From positions 1-21,905 of IMG/VR virus record IMGVR_UViG_3300008055_001149: DNA of 21,905 bases. One strand, written 5' to 3'. Every line of letters begins with the position of its first letter. The first letter of the stretch is position 1. The DNA is from a virus. The notes beneath the pieces are model-generated. The model was given only the letters and a program-made list of their open reading frames with translations, did not search any database and had not been told where the DNA came from. Below, piece by piece: positions 13,974 to 19,038 of this stretch. A program made the position numbers and the translations under genes.

Positions 13974-14959
13974 ACGCAACAAGAAAAAAACTAAGACTAA
14001 CAGAAGAACGTAATTACTTTAAACCTTTTAGCTATCCATGGGCATATGATGCATGGCTGAAGCACGAACAAAGCCATTGGCTCCACACGGAGGTACCAAT
14101 GCTTGAGGATGTGAAAGATTGGAAGTCAAAACTAAACAATCAAGAGAAGCAATTCCTCACTAACATTCTCAGATTCTTTACTCAAGGCGACATTGATGTT
14201 GCTGGCGGTTACGTTAATAATTACCTACCTTATTTTCCACAACCTGAAATACGGATGATGTTGTTGGGATTTGGAGCAAGAGAAGCACTCCATGTTGCAG
14301 CATATAGCCATTTGATTGAGACTCTTGGAATGCCAGAGTCAACATACAACGAGTTTTTTGAGTATCAGGAGATGAGAGATAAGCATGATTATTTTCTTTC
14401 TCTATCAGGGCAAGACTCCAAAACAATAGCACAACAGATTGCTGCGTTTAGTGCGTTTACTGAAGGTATGCAACTGTTTAGCTCATTTATTATGTTGTTA
14501 AACTTTCCTCGCCATGGAAAGATGAAAGGTATGGGTCAAATCATCACATGGTCAATTGTTGATGAGACAATGCATGCCGAATCAATGATCAAATTATTCC
14601 GCACATTTATTGAAGAGAATAAAGACATATGGAACGATCAGCTTAAAGGTGAGATCTATAGTATTGCTGAAAAAATGGTTCAACTCGAGGATAAATTTAT
14701 TGATCTTGCATTCCAAATTGGTCCTATGGAAGGACTAACAAGTGAGGATGTAAAGAAATATATTCGCTACATTGCTGACCGCAGATTGATTAGTCTTGGT
14801 CTTAAAGGTATCAATAAAATTAAAAAGAATCCTTTGCCTTGGGTTGAAGAAATGATTAATGCTCCAACACATACAAACTTCTTTGAGAATAGATCTACTG
14901 ATTACTCCAAAGGTGCTACAACAGGTACATGGGACGATGTTTGGGGTAAGGCTGCTTAA
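13970..14959 (+). CDS. nrdB: Ribonucleotide reductase class Ia small (beta) subunit
   Basis: The 329-aa protein has the diiron ligands of class I beta subunits with E. coli spacing: Asp74 (TQGDID), Glu105 and His108 (EALHVAAY), Glu165 (TEGMQLF), Glu199 and His202 (DETMH). The radical tyrosine is Tyr112, at the E. coli Tyr122 position. The iron-oxo tyrosyl radical starts reduction in NrdA. The length is slightly below E. coli NrdB (376 aa). The start overlaps the nuclease stop (ATGA), placing nrdA, thioredoxin, nuclease and nrdB in one operon that ends at the terminator at 14998. Confidence 0.95.
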   Translation: MNATRKKLRLTEERNYFKPFSYPWAYDAWLKHEQSHWLHTEVPMLEDVKDWKSKLNNQEKQFLTNILRFFTQGDIDVAGGYVNNYLPYFPQPEIRMMLLGFGAREALHVAAYSHLIETLGMPESTYNEFFEYQEMRDKHDYFLSLSGQDSKTIAQQIAAFSAFTEGMQLFSSFIMLLNFPRHGKMKGMGQIITWSIVDETMHAESMIKLFRTFIEENKDIWNDQLKGEIYSIAEKMVQLEDKFIDLAFQIGPMEGLTSEDVKKYIRYIADRRLISLGLKGINKIKKNPLPWVEEMINAPTHTNFFENRSTDYSKGATTGTWDDVWGKAA

Positions 14960-14997
14960 CACCAGTCCCGCAAAAAAATAAACCTACATACAACAGC

Positions 14998-15024
14998 AAT
15001 TGGAGCTTTTCCAATTATTTTTTT
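14998..15024 (+). terminator. Rho-independent terminator after nrdB
   Basis: A 7-bp stem AATTGGA / TCCAATT with a GCTTT loop is followed after one A by seven T residues. It lies 39 bases after the nrdB stop and separates the nucleotide-metabolism operon from the accessory island. Confidence 0.8.
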
Positions 15025-15047
15025 GTATAGTTGTGTAGGAGTATTTG

Positions 15048-15242
15048 ATGATCGAACAAGAAAAAGAACCGCACGTTTGTTACAGTTGTGATGAGGAATT
15101 CATTGTACAAACGTCATACGAAACAGAAGCAGTTGTTGAGTTTTGCCCATTTTGCGGAAGTGATGTAGAAGTAGACTCGGATGACCTACTTTTTGATGAA
15201 GAAGCTGATGATCCCGATGGATATTTGGGTGAAGATGATTAA
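15048..15242 (+). CDS. Small zinc-ribbon protein with acidic tail
   Basis: ATG 15048 has TAGGAG six bases upstream; the preceding in-frame TTG is less likely. The 64-aa protein has two CxxC knuckles, Cys11/Cys14 (VCYSC) and Cys33/Cys36 (FCPFCG), forming a zinc ribbon, and a very acidic tail (DSDDLLFDEEADDPD). Small zinc ribbons of this type often contact nucleic acid or polymerase subunits, but the acidic tail argues against simple DNA binding. The stop overlaps the next start (TAATG). It is the first gene after the terminator. Confidence 0.7.
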   Translation: MIEQEKEPHVCYSCDEEFIVQTSYETEAVVEFCPFCGSDVEVDSDDLLFDEEADDPDGYLGEDD

Positions 15243-15637
15243 TGGTGTGGTTTTATAATGGTGAAGTGTTCGACCAACCATCTGACGAACACTATGGTTT
15301 TGTATACAAAATTACTAACCTACAAAACAATAAATCATACATCGGCAAGAAGCTGTTCTGGTTTAAAAAGACCAAGATCCTCAAAGGTAAGAAGAAACGT
15401 TACCTAGCTCCTTCCGATTGGAAAGATTATTATGGTAGCTCTGTTGCATTGAATAAAGATATTGAGCTGATTGGCGCTGACCAATTTAAACGTGAGATCA
15501 TTATGATGTGTAAGAACAAAGGCGAATGTTCATATTACGAGTCAAAAGCGCAGTTCGATTGTGCTGTTCTCCTTAATCCAGAAATGTATTACAATGATTG
15601 GATCATTTGTAGAGTACACAGGAAACATATTTTATGA
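15242..15637 (+). CDS. GIY-YIG-like endonuclease protein, T4-like phage family
   Basis: The 131-aa protein has GFVYKITNL (19-27) and KSYIGKKLFW (31-40), the two strands of the GIY-YIG fold, then KKRYLAPSDWKDYYGSS and FKREIIMMCKNKGECSYYES, where Arg84 and Glu100 are in positions suitable for catalysis. From memory very similar proteins (FVYxITN...YIGKKxFW...SDWKxYYGS) are common in T4-like cyanophages and are annotated as Seg-like or putative endonucleases. No separate DNA-binding domain is present, which is unlike a typical homing endonuclease. Its last nine codons (CRVHRKHIL) reappear at 17627. It overlaps the 66-aa gene by four bases. Confidence 0.75.
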   Translation: MVWFYNGEVFDQPSDEHYGFVYKITNLQNNKSYIGKKLFWFKKTKILKGKKKRYLAPSDWKDYYGSSVALNKDIELIGADQFKREIIMMCKNKGECSYYESKAQFDCAVLLNPEMYYNDWIICRVHRKHIL

Positions 15638-15834
15638 AACAACAAAGACCCGTATTTGTAGTGAAACCAGGATTCACTGTTGTTAACCATTTGATCAATG
15701 AAGCTGTTACGGGCGATTTGATCAATGAAGAAGAGATTGAAGGCAAGAAGTTTTATGTCATGCGAATCAACGGTCGTGTGCTAAAACTAGCTAAAGAGGC
15801 CTATGTGCCTAAAAAACATATACTGCACCGTTAA
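15608..15834 (+). repeat. Direct repeat copy 1 (227 bp): GIY-YIG tail plus 66-aa gene
   Basis: This segment runs from the last nine codons of the GIY-YIG gene to the end of the 66-aa gene. It aligns without gaps to 17627-17853 (same 227-bp length). The first 30 bases differ at only three positions, and the encoded 66-aa proteins match at 49 of 66 residues by hand count. Confidence 0.8.
15634..15834 (+). CDS. 66-aa basic phage protein, paralogue 1
   Basis: The protein has a variable N-terminal half (MKQQRPVFVVKPGFTVVNHL) and a highly conserved core in two pieces, TGDLINEEEIEGKKFYVMR and INGRVLKLAKEAY, then a basic end (PKKHILHR). It looks like a small beta-sheet fold. No function is known. 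Its paralogue at 17653 is 49/66 identical, with nearly all differences outside the core, so the core is under selection. Translation is coupled to the GIY-YIG gene by an ATGA overlap, with AGGA ten bases upstream of the ATG. Confidence 0.7.
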   Translation: MKQQRPVFVVKPGFTVVNHLINEAVTGDLINEEEIEGKKFYVMRINGRVLKLAKEAYVPKKHILHR

Positions 15835-15841
15835 CTAAATA
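15835..15841 (+). promoter_or_regulatory. Possible late promoter CTAAATA
   Basis: CTAAATA directly follows the stop of the 66-aa gene and lies 32 bases upstream of the next ATG, the same distance class as the elements at 920 and 5019. From memory, CTAAATA is the late-promoter form reported for several T4-like cyanophages. A seven-base match could be chance, so confidence is limited. Confidence 0.4.
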
Positions 15842-15873
15842 TTGTCTTCAGGGCTTTATATGGATAGAGGTAA

Positions 15874-17229
15874 ATGTACGAACTTTCAATGGCTAATAAT
15901 GCCAAAATTATTGTTGATTACTTAAAACAAGCAGGTGTTAATTCATCTGTAAAAATCTCACGCTATCAAACAAGCATACGAGCTGTTGAGGTTAATAGTT
16001 CAATTCCTGTCGAAGATCTTTTAAAATCAGTTAAAATTAAAGCAACTGCAACTGATCTAACAACAGAAGAAGAAAGAAACATTTCTGGTAGATACAAAGC
16101 TAAACTTATCACCCTTACGAGTAACATATTAAATTTAAATGCAGGTGATAAATTTTTTATCGTTAATACATTTTCCGAAAGAGGCACACTCAAATCAAAA
16201 GCATTGGCTCCTGAAAAGCTCAAACTAACAAATTCAAATTATAAATCTCTAGCTGAGTTTGATCGTGCTGTTGAATTGGGTATAGAGAGTTTAAAAGTTC
16301 AGGCAGATATTACAAGAGCAATGTCCATTCTTTATAATCAAGTCAAACAAAACAAAACTGAATTTACACCTGAGTTAACTATTTTGATGAAAAAAATTAG
16401 GCCAGGCGATATTCAGGTAATGGGTAAAGATTATGGTGAGGTCCTTTCATTGAGGTGGATACTTAATAAAACAAAAAATACAGTTATTTTTGGATTTTCC
16501 GAATCAATCCAAGCAGCTTTAATTGACTTTTTTGTTGTTTATAAACAAAAAAATGCCGAAGTACGTCAAGATTATTCGGCAAAATATGAAGAAGGCGGTG
16601 CTCCTTCAATAAAAAGTGTTGTTGGTAGTTTGGATGGTATATACAAATCCCCAAGCCCCAATCAAAAGAAAGCTATTGAGGTACTGAAGGCATTGGGCTC
16701 ATCTGCAAAAATGAATTCATCTATGAGAATTCTTCAAGCAGCAGAGGCAGTCGACTTGGCGGGCAATAAGGAACTTAAAAAAATCTTAGGTGTTAAGCAG
16801 ATAACAATTGAAGCAATTGCGGAAAAGGTTCGTTCAATTGCCAAAAAACATGAAAAACCCACTGAAAGAATAAGTGAGTTTCGGCAAACGTTTGCACCCT
16901 TTTATAATAAAATTAATAAAAAAGCCACTGATGATTCTTTAAAAGTTGTATTTGCATCAAAAAGTTATCCAAAATTTCACGCTCCTGTTGTATCCCCTTT
17001 TGGGTATCGATTAGTCGAGTATCTCAATACAACACCAATATACCAAGAACTTCTAAACAGCGCATCACAACAATCTTCAGTGTCACAAGTGTATCTCAAT
17101 TTGAAATATGGTAAACTAGATTTCGAGGAAAAAACCTTTAAAGGTGGTACATTTAAGTTTGAGTATGGGTCTAACGCAAAAGATTCCGACAACACCGGAA
17201 TTAAATTTTCTATGATACGGAAAAAATAA
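15874..17229 (+). CDS. 451-aa protein of unknown function in accessory island
   Basis: No known family is recognised. The start has GAGGTAAATG; an in-frame ATG at 15892 is an alternative. The chain is soluble, Lys/Ser-rich and has no Cys. Visible blocks are an N-terminal NNAKIIVDYLKQAGV, an all-beta-like middle (ISGRYKAKLITL, GDKFFIVNTF), GDIQVMGKDYGEVLSLRWIL (about 188-207), DYSAKYEEGGAPSIKSVVGS near 240, a helical region with charged repeats, and a C-terminal beta pair around GGTFKFEYGSNAKDSDNTG. The GDIQxxGKxxGE and SAKxxxGGAPS pair could be part of an enzyme fold, but catalytic residues cannot be assigned. It splits a gene pair that is adjacent in copy 2, and has a possible late promoter, unlike its neighbours. 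Confidence 0.75.
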   Translation: MYELSMANNAKIIVDYLKQAGVNSSVKISRYQTSIRAVEVNSSIPVEDLLKSVKIKATATDLTTEEERNISGRYKAKLITLTSNILNLNAGDKFFIVNTFSERGTLKSKALAPEKLKLTNSNYKSLAEFDRAVELGIESLKVQADITRAMSILYNQVKQNKTEFTPELTILMKKIRPGDIQVMGKDYGEVLSLRWILNKTKNTVIFGFSESIQAALIDFFVVYKQKNAEVRQDYSAKYEEGGAPSIKSVVGSLDGIYKSPSPNQKKAIEVLKALGSSAKMNSSMRILQAAEAVDLAGNKELKKILGVKQITIEAIAEKVRSIAKKHEKPTERISEFRQTFAPFYNKINKKATDDSLKVVFASKSYPKFHAPVVSPFGYRLVEYLNTTPIYQELLNSASQQSSVSQVYLNLKYGKLDFEEKTFKGGTFKFEYGSNAKDSDNTGIKFSMIRKK

Positions 17230-17237
17230 AGACCCTG

Positions 17238-17267
17238 TTGACTCTCTATATTAATCTATGTTATACT
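17238..17267 (+). promoter_or_regulatory. Sigma70-type promoter of first winged-helix gene
   Basis: A -35 element TTGACT (17238-17243) and a -10 element TATACT (17262-17267) are separated by 18 bases. TG one base before the -10 (TGTTATACT) makes it an extended -10. It lies just after the stop of the 451-aa gene and 51 bases before the winged-helix ATG, so transcription would start near 17274. Confidence 0.75.
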
Positions 17268-17273
17268 ATGTGT

Positions 17274-17287
17274 ATAACGAAAGTTAT
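17274..17287 (+). promoter_or_regulatory. Candidate operator: inverted repeat at transcription start
   Basis: ATAAC and GTTAT form perfect 5-bp arms around GAAA, placed at the expected +1 of the promoter just upstream. A similar palindrome follows the second promoter. A winged-helix protein encoded immediately downstream could bind here to repress itself; this is inference. A short RNA hairpin in the leader is an alternative. Confidence 0.4.
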
Positions 17288-17317
17288 GCTTTTCAATTAA
17301 TTATGAAGGAATTTAAA

Positions 17318-17581
17318 ATGACTACTTTGACTCAAAAACAAAAATTGCGTATTGCTTTCTTTGGCGGTGCTGAGCTAACCTCTAAACAAATTCGTGCACG
17401 ATACAAAATTGCATCACCTACCAAGGTAATCAGCAATTTGCGTATGCAAGATGGTGTGCCGATCTATGCTAACAAGCATGTCGACACTAAGGGTCGTGAG
17501 ACCACAAAGTTCCGTTTGGGTACACCAAGCCGCGCTGTTATTGCAGCTGGGTACCGTGCTATGGCACTAGGCCTTGCCTAA
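17318..17581 (+). CDS. Winged-helix/HTH DNA-binding protein, paralogue 1 (87 aa)
   Basis: ATG 17318 has GAAGGAATTTAAA upstream; an in-frame ATG at 17258 overlaps the promoter and is rejected. The protein begins TLTQKQKLRIAFFGGAEL, then TSKQIRARYKIASPTKVISN (a helix-turn-helix with recognition helix near 33-42), then a wing-like DGVPIYANKHVDTKGRETTK and FRLGTPSRAVIAAGYRA. From memory this resembles small phage HTH proteins with an LTxxQIRARYxI...LR-xGxPIY pattern. It is monocistronic, with its own promoter, leader palindrome and terminator, consistent with an autoregulated early regulator. Paralogue 2 at 17933 is identical at 72 of 85 aligned residues by hand count. Confidence 0.8.
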   Translation: MTTLTQKQKLRIAFFGGAELTSKQIRARYKIASPTKVISNLRMQDGVPIYANKHVDTKGRETTKFRLGTPSRAVIAAGYRAMALGLA

Positions 17582-17602
17582 TCTAAACGGTTAGTGTAAG
17601 AT

Positions 17603-17625
17603 GGGGACTTCGGTCCCCTTTTTTT
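17603..17625 (+). terminator. Rho-independent terminator with UUCG tetraloop
   Basis: A perfect 6-bp stem GGGGAC / GTCCCC closed by the very stable TTCG tetraloop is followed directly by seven T residues. It lies 21 bases after the first winged-helix gene. Downstream homology to the earlier GIY-YIG tail begins right after its T-tract, marking the duplication boundary. Confidence 0.95.
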
Positions 17626-17626
17626 A

Positions 17627-17656
17627 TGTAGAGTGCATAGGAAACACATTTTATGA
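17627..17656 (+). pseudogene. Remnant of GIY-YIG gene 3' end (nine codons plus stop)
   Basis: Read in this frame, the segment encodes CRVHRKHIL and a stop, identical to the C-terminus of the GIY-YIG protein at 15608-15637. Of the 30 bases only three differ, and all three are third-codon changes that keep the peptide. No further GIY-YIG coding sequence lies upstream, where the terminator begins. It is a truncated duplicate that now serves as leader and ribosome binding region for the second 66-aa gene. Confidence 0.75.
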
Positions 17657-17853
17657 GACAGCAACGTAACGTCTTTGTGACAAAACCAAATTATACATTG
17701 TATAACCATCTGAATAACGAATCGTTAACAGGTGACCTTATCAATGAGGATGAGATTGAGGGTAAGAAGTTTTATGTTATGCGAATCAATGGTCGCGTAC
17801 TCAAACTTGCAAAAGATTCTTATTCTCCAAAAAAATTACTGTTGAACCGTTGA
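17653..17853 (+). CDS. 66-aa basic phage protein, paralogue 2
   Basis: It keeps the core of paralogue 1 exactly (EIEGKKFYVMRINGRVLKLA) with substitutions mainly in the N-terminal third and at the C-terminus (PKKLLLNR). The AGGA and ten-base spacer before the ATG are the same as in copy 1. It lies between the first winged-helix gene's terminator and the second winged-helix promoter, with no clear promoter of its own, so expression may depend on read-through. The TGA stop overlaps the -35 element of the next promoter. Function is unknown. Confidence 0.7.
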   Translation: MRQQRNVFVTKPNYTLYNHLNNESLTGDLINEDEIEGKKFYVMRINGRVLKLAKDSYSPKKLLLNR

Positions 17854-17866
17854 CATCCGTTGACGT
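17847..17866 (+). repeat. Tandem 10-bp repeat overlapping a -35 element
   Basis: CCGTTGACAT is followed directly by CCGTTGACGT (9 of 10 identical). The first unit contains the perfect TTGACA of the second winged-helix promoter. Ten-base spacing puts both units on the same DNA face, so a regulator could bind both. It may also be a chance slippage product. Confidence 0.6.
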
Positions 17867-17878
17867 TCATGGTATAGT
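17850..17878 (+). promoter_or_regulatory. Strong sigma70-type promoter of second winged-helix gene
   Basis: A consensus -35 TTGACA (17850-17855) and a -10 TATAGT (17873-17878) are separated by the optimal 17 bases. The -35 overlaps the stop codon of the preceding gene. Transcription would start near 17885, giving a leader of about 48 bases before the ATG. Confidence 0.82.
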
Positions 17879-17885
17879 GTGAAAG

Positions 17886-17900
17886 TACAGTATAACTGTA
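17886..17900 (+). promoter_or_regulatory. Candidate operator: 15-bp palindrome after promoter
   Basis: TACAGT-ATA-ACTGTA is a perfect 6-bp inverted repeat with a 3-base centre, located at the predicted start of transcription. It shares GTATAAC with the palindromic region behind the first winged-helix promoter. Binding by the winged-helix proteins is plausible but unproven. Confidence 0.45.
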
Positions 17901-17932
17901 TTTGTTTTATTTTTAATATGAAGGAAATTTAG

Positions 17933-18190
17933 ATGACTCTAACTCAAAAAGACAAACTGCGCAAGGCTTTTTTCAACGGTGCACAACTGACCAGCAAACA
18001 AATCCGTGCTCAGTTCAAAATTGCTTCTCCTACAAAGGTTGTAAGTAATCTGCGTCAGCAAGATGGACTACCAATCTACGCCAACAAGCATGTTGATACC
18101 AAAGGTCGCAAGACCACAAAGTTCCGTTTGGGAACTCCTAGCCGTGCAGTTATTGCTGCTGGCTACCGTGCACTATCAATGGGTCTGTAA
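17933..18190 (+). CDS. Winged-helix/HTH DNA-binding protein, paralogue 2 (85 aa)
   Basis: ATG 17933 has a GAAGGAAATTTAG leader almost the same as paralogue 1. The HTH segment TSKQIRAQFKIASPTKVVSN and the wing PIYANKHVDTKGRKTTKFRL are conserved; changes between the copies include R/Q and Y/F beside the first helix, M/Q after the recognition helix and E/K in the wing, so DNA specificity may have shifted slightly. It too is monocistronic, with its own promoter, palindrome and terminator. It is probably a phage transcription regulator expressed from host sigma70 polymerase early in infection. Confidence 0.8.
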   Translation: MTLTQKDKLRKAFFNGAQLTSKQIRAQFKIASPTKVVSNLRQQDGLPIYANKHVDTKGRKTTKFRLGTPSRAVIAAGYRALSMGL

Positions 18191-18209
18191 TCGTTGTGAA
18201 TGTGTAAAG

Positions 18210-18232
18210 AAGGGGCCTGTGTGCCCCTTTTT
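18210..18232 (+). terminator. Rho-independent terminator after second winged-helix gene
   Basis: A 7-bp stem AAGGGGC / GCCCCTT with a CTGTGT loop runs into six T residues (18227-18232), two of which take part in the stem. It lies 20 bases after the gene, the same arrangement as the terminator at 17603 but with a different loop sequence. Confidence 0.85.
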
Positions 18233-18247
18233 GTTATGGAGAATAAT

Positions 18248-18547
18248 ATGCTAAACAAACCTTACTACAAAATAGCTTCTGAAGAAGAACGCGCTGCTTT
18301 CCGCAACTGGCTTAAAGATATACTCCATCAAATGGATGTTGTCGAAGTGACGTTTACAAAGAAAGATGGGACCAACCGTGTAATGAATTGCACGTTAAAA
18401 GAAGGAATTGTTATTCCCCACGTAAAGACAACTGACCGTGAGAAGAAAGCTAATGTTGAAATGTGTCCTGTCTGGGATATAGATAAAAATGAGTGGAGAT
18501 CATTTACATACGAATCTATCACGGAAATTAAATTTGATACGGTATGA
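18248..18547 (+). CDS. SH3-barrel-like small phage protein (99 aa)
   Basis: ATG 18248 has GGAG six bases upstream; an in-frame ATG at 18200 would run through the terminator and is rejected. The protein has a helical start (EEERAAFRNWLKDILHQ), then VEVTFTKKDGTNRVMNCTL, a linker, and CPVWDIDKNEWRSFTYESI. The pattern VTFTKxDGTxRVMxCTL ... VWDxxxxxWRSF is that of a small SH3-like beta-barrel family frequent in T4-like phages (DUF2693-type, from memory). Function is unknown. It may be a nucleic-acid or protein interaction module. The next gene starts 7 bases after its stop. Confidence 0.75.
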   Translation: MLNKPYYKIASEEERAAFRNWLKDILHQMDVVEVTFTKKDGTNRVMNCTLKEGIVIPHVKTTDREKKANVEMCPVWDIDKNEWRSFTYESITEIKFDTV

Positions 18548-18554
18548 GGTAACA

Positions 18555-19037
18555 ATGGACAGAAATATATTTGAAACAATAAGAGGATTTACATGCTCCG
18601 CATTTGACTTGCTGCATGCTGGTCACATTCTTATGCTTGAAGAGGCAAAGACAAAATGCGACCATCTAACTGTTGGGCTGCAAAACGATCCTTCATATGA
18701 TCGTCCAACGACAAAAAATAAACCCATCCAATCATTAGTTGAAAGATATATTCAACTAAAGGGTGTTAAATATGTTGATGAGATTATTGTTTATAACACT
18801 GAGAAAGATCTCGAGGATCTTTTGTTATGCCTCCCATTAAACATTCGTTTTGTTGGTGAGGAATACAAACATCAAGGGTTAACAGGTCGTACTATTTGTG
18901 ACAAACGCGGTATTGAGATTTACTACAACAAACGTGAACATTCTTTTAGTACTACAGAGCTTCGCAATAGATTAAGTACAATTGTCCCGATGAACAAGGG
19001 ACACAACGAACCTCCACCACAAGGGCAAGGGTATTAA
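18555..19037 (+). CDS. Cytidylyltransferase-like nucleotidyltransferase
   Basis: ATG 18555 has GAGGTAACA upstream and gives 160 aa; the in-frame ATG at 18489 overlaps the previous gene. The protein has a GFTCSAFDLLHAGHILMLEE block with the HxGH nucleotide-binding motif (His21, His24), a PIQSLVERYIQLKG segment, and FSTTELRNR near 131-139, the (S/T)ST-x-x-R type second motif. These define the family of glycerol-3-phosphate cytidylyltransferase and the nucleotidyltransferase domain of ADP-heptose synthase (HldE/RfaE). It would activate a sugar or alcohol phosphate with CTP or ATP. The heptose-kinase-like gene at 20998 favours a sugar-phosphate substrate. The Pro/Gln-rich C-terminus is not part of the domain. 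Confidence 0.85.
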   Translation: MDRNIFETIRGFTCSAFDLLHAGHILMLEEAKTKCDHLTVGLQNDPSYDRPTTKNKPIQSLVERYIQLKGVKYVDEIIVYNTEKDLEDLLLCLPLNIRFVGEEYKHQGLTGRTICDKRGIEIYYNKREHSFSTTELRNRLSTIVPMNKGHNEPPPQGQGY

Positions 19038-19038
19038 T

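Larger units (their letters stand above)
17627..17853 (+). repeat. Direct repeat copy 2 (227 bp): GIY-YIG tail remnant plus 66-aa gene
   Basis: This is the second copy of the segment at 15608-15834, of equal length and gap-free. It begins two bases after the T-tract of the preceding terminator and ends at the stop of the second 66-aa gene, whose last bases are part of the next promoter. Confidence 0.8.

Noticed and set aside
15242-15637. Interpretation of the GIY-YIG gene as an intron-borne homing endonuclease.
   Set aside because: It overlaps both neighbours by one to four bases as an ordinary operon gene, has no flanking split gene or intron-like sequence, and lacks a separate DNA-binding domain.
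16579-16640. A PD-(D/E)xK nuclease core in the 451-aa protein around DYSAKYEEGGAPS.
   Set aside because: The acidic residue two positions before the Lys is Ser, and no correctly spaced upstream Asp is convincing. The motif cannot be assigned from sequence alone.
18200-18247. N-terminal extension of the SH3-barrel-like protein from an upstream ATG.
   Set aside because: The extension would be encoded by the terminator hairpin. The ATG at 18248 has a proper GGAG site.
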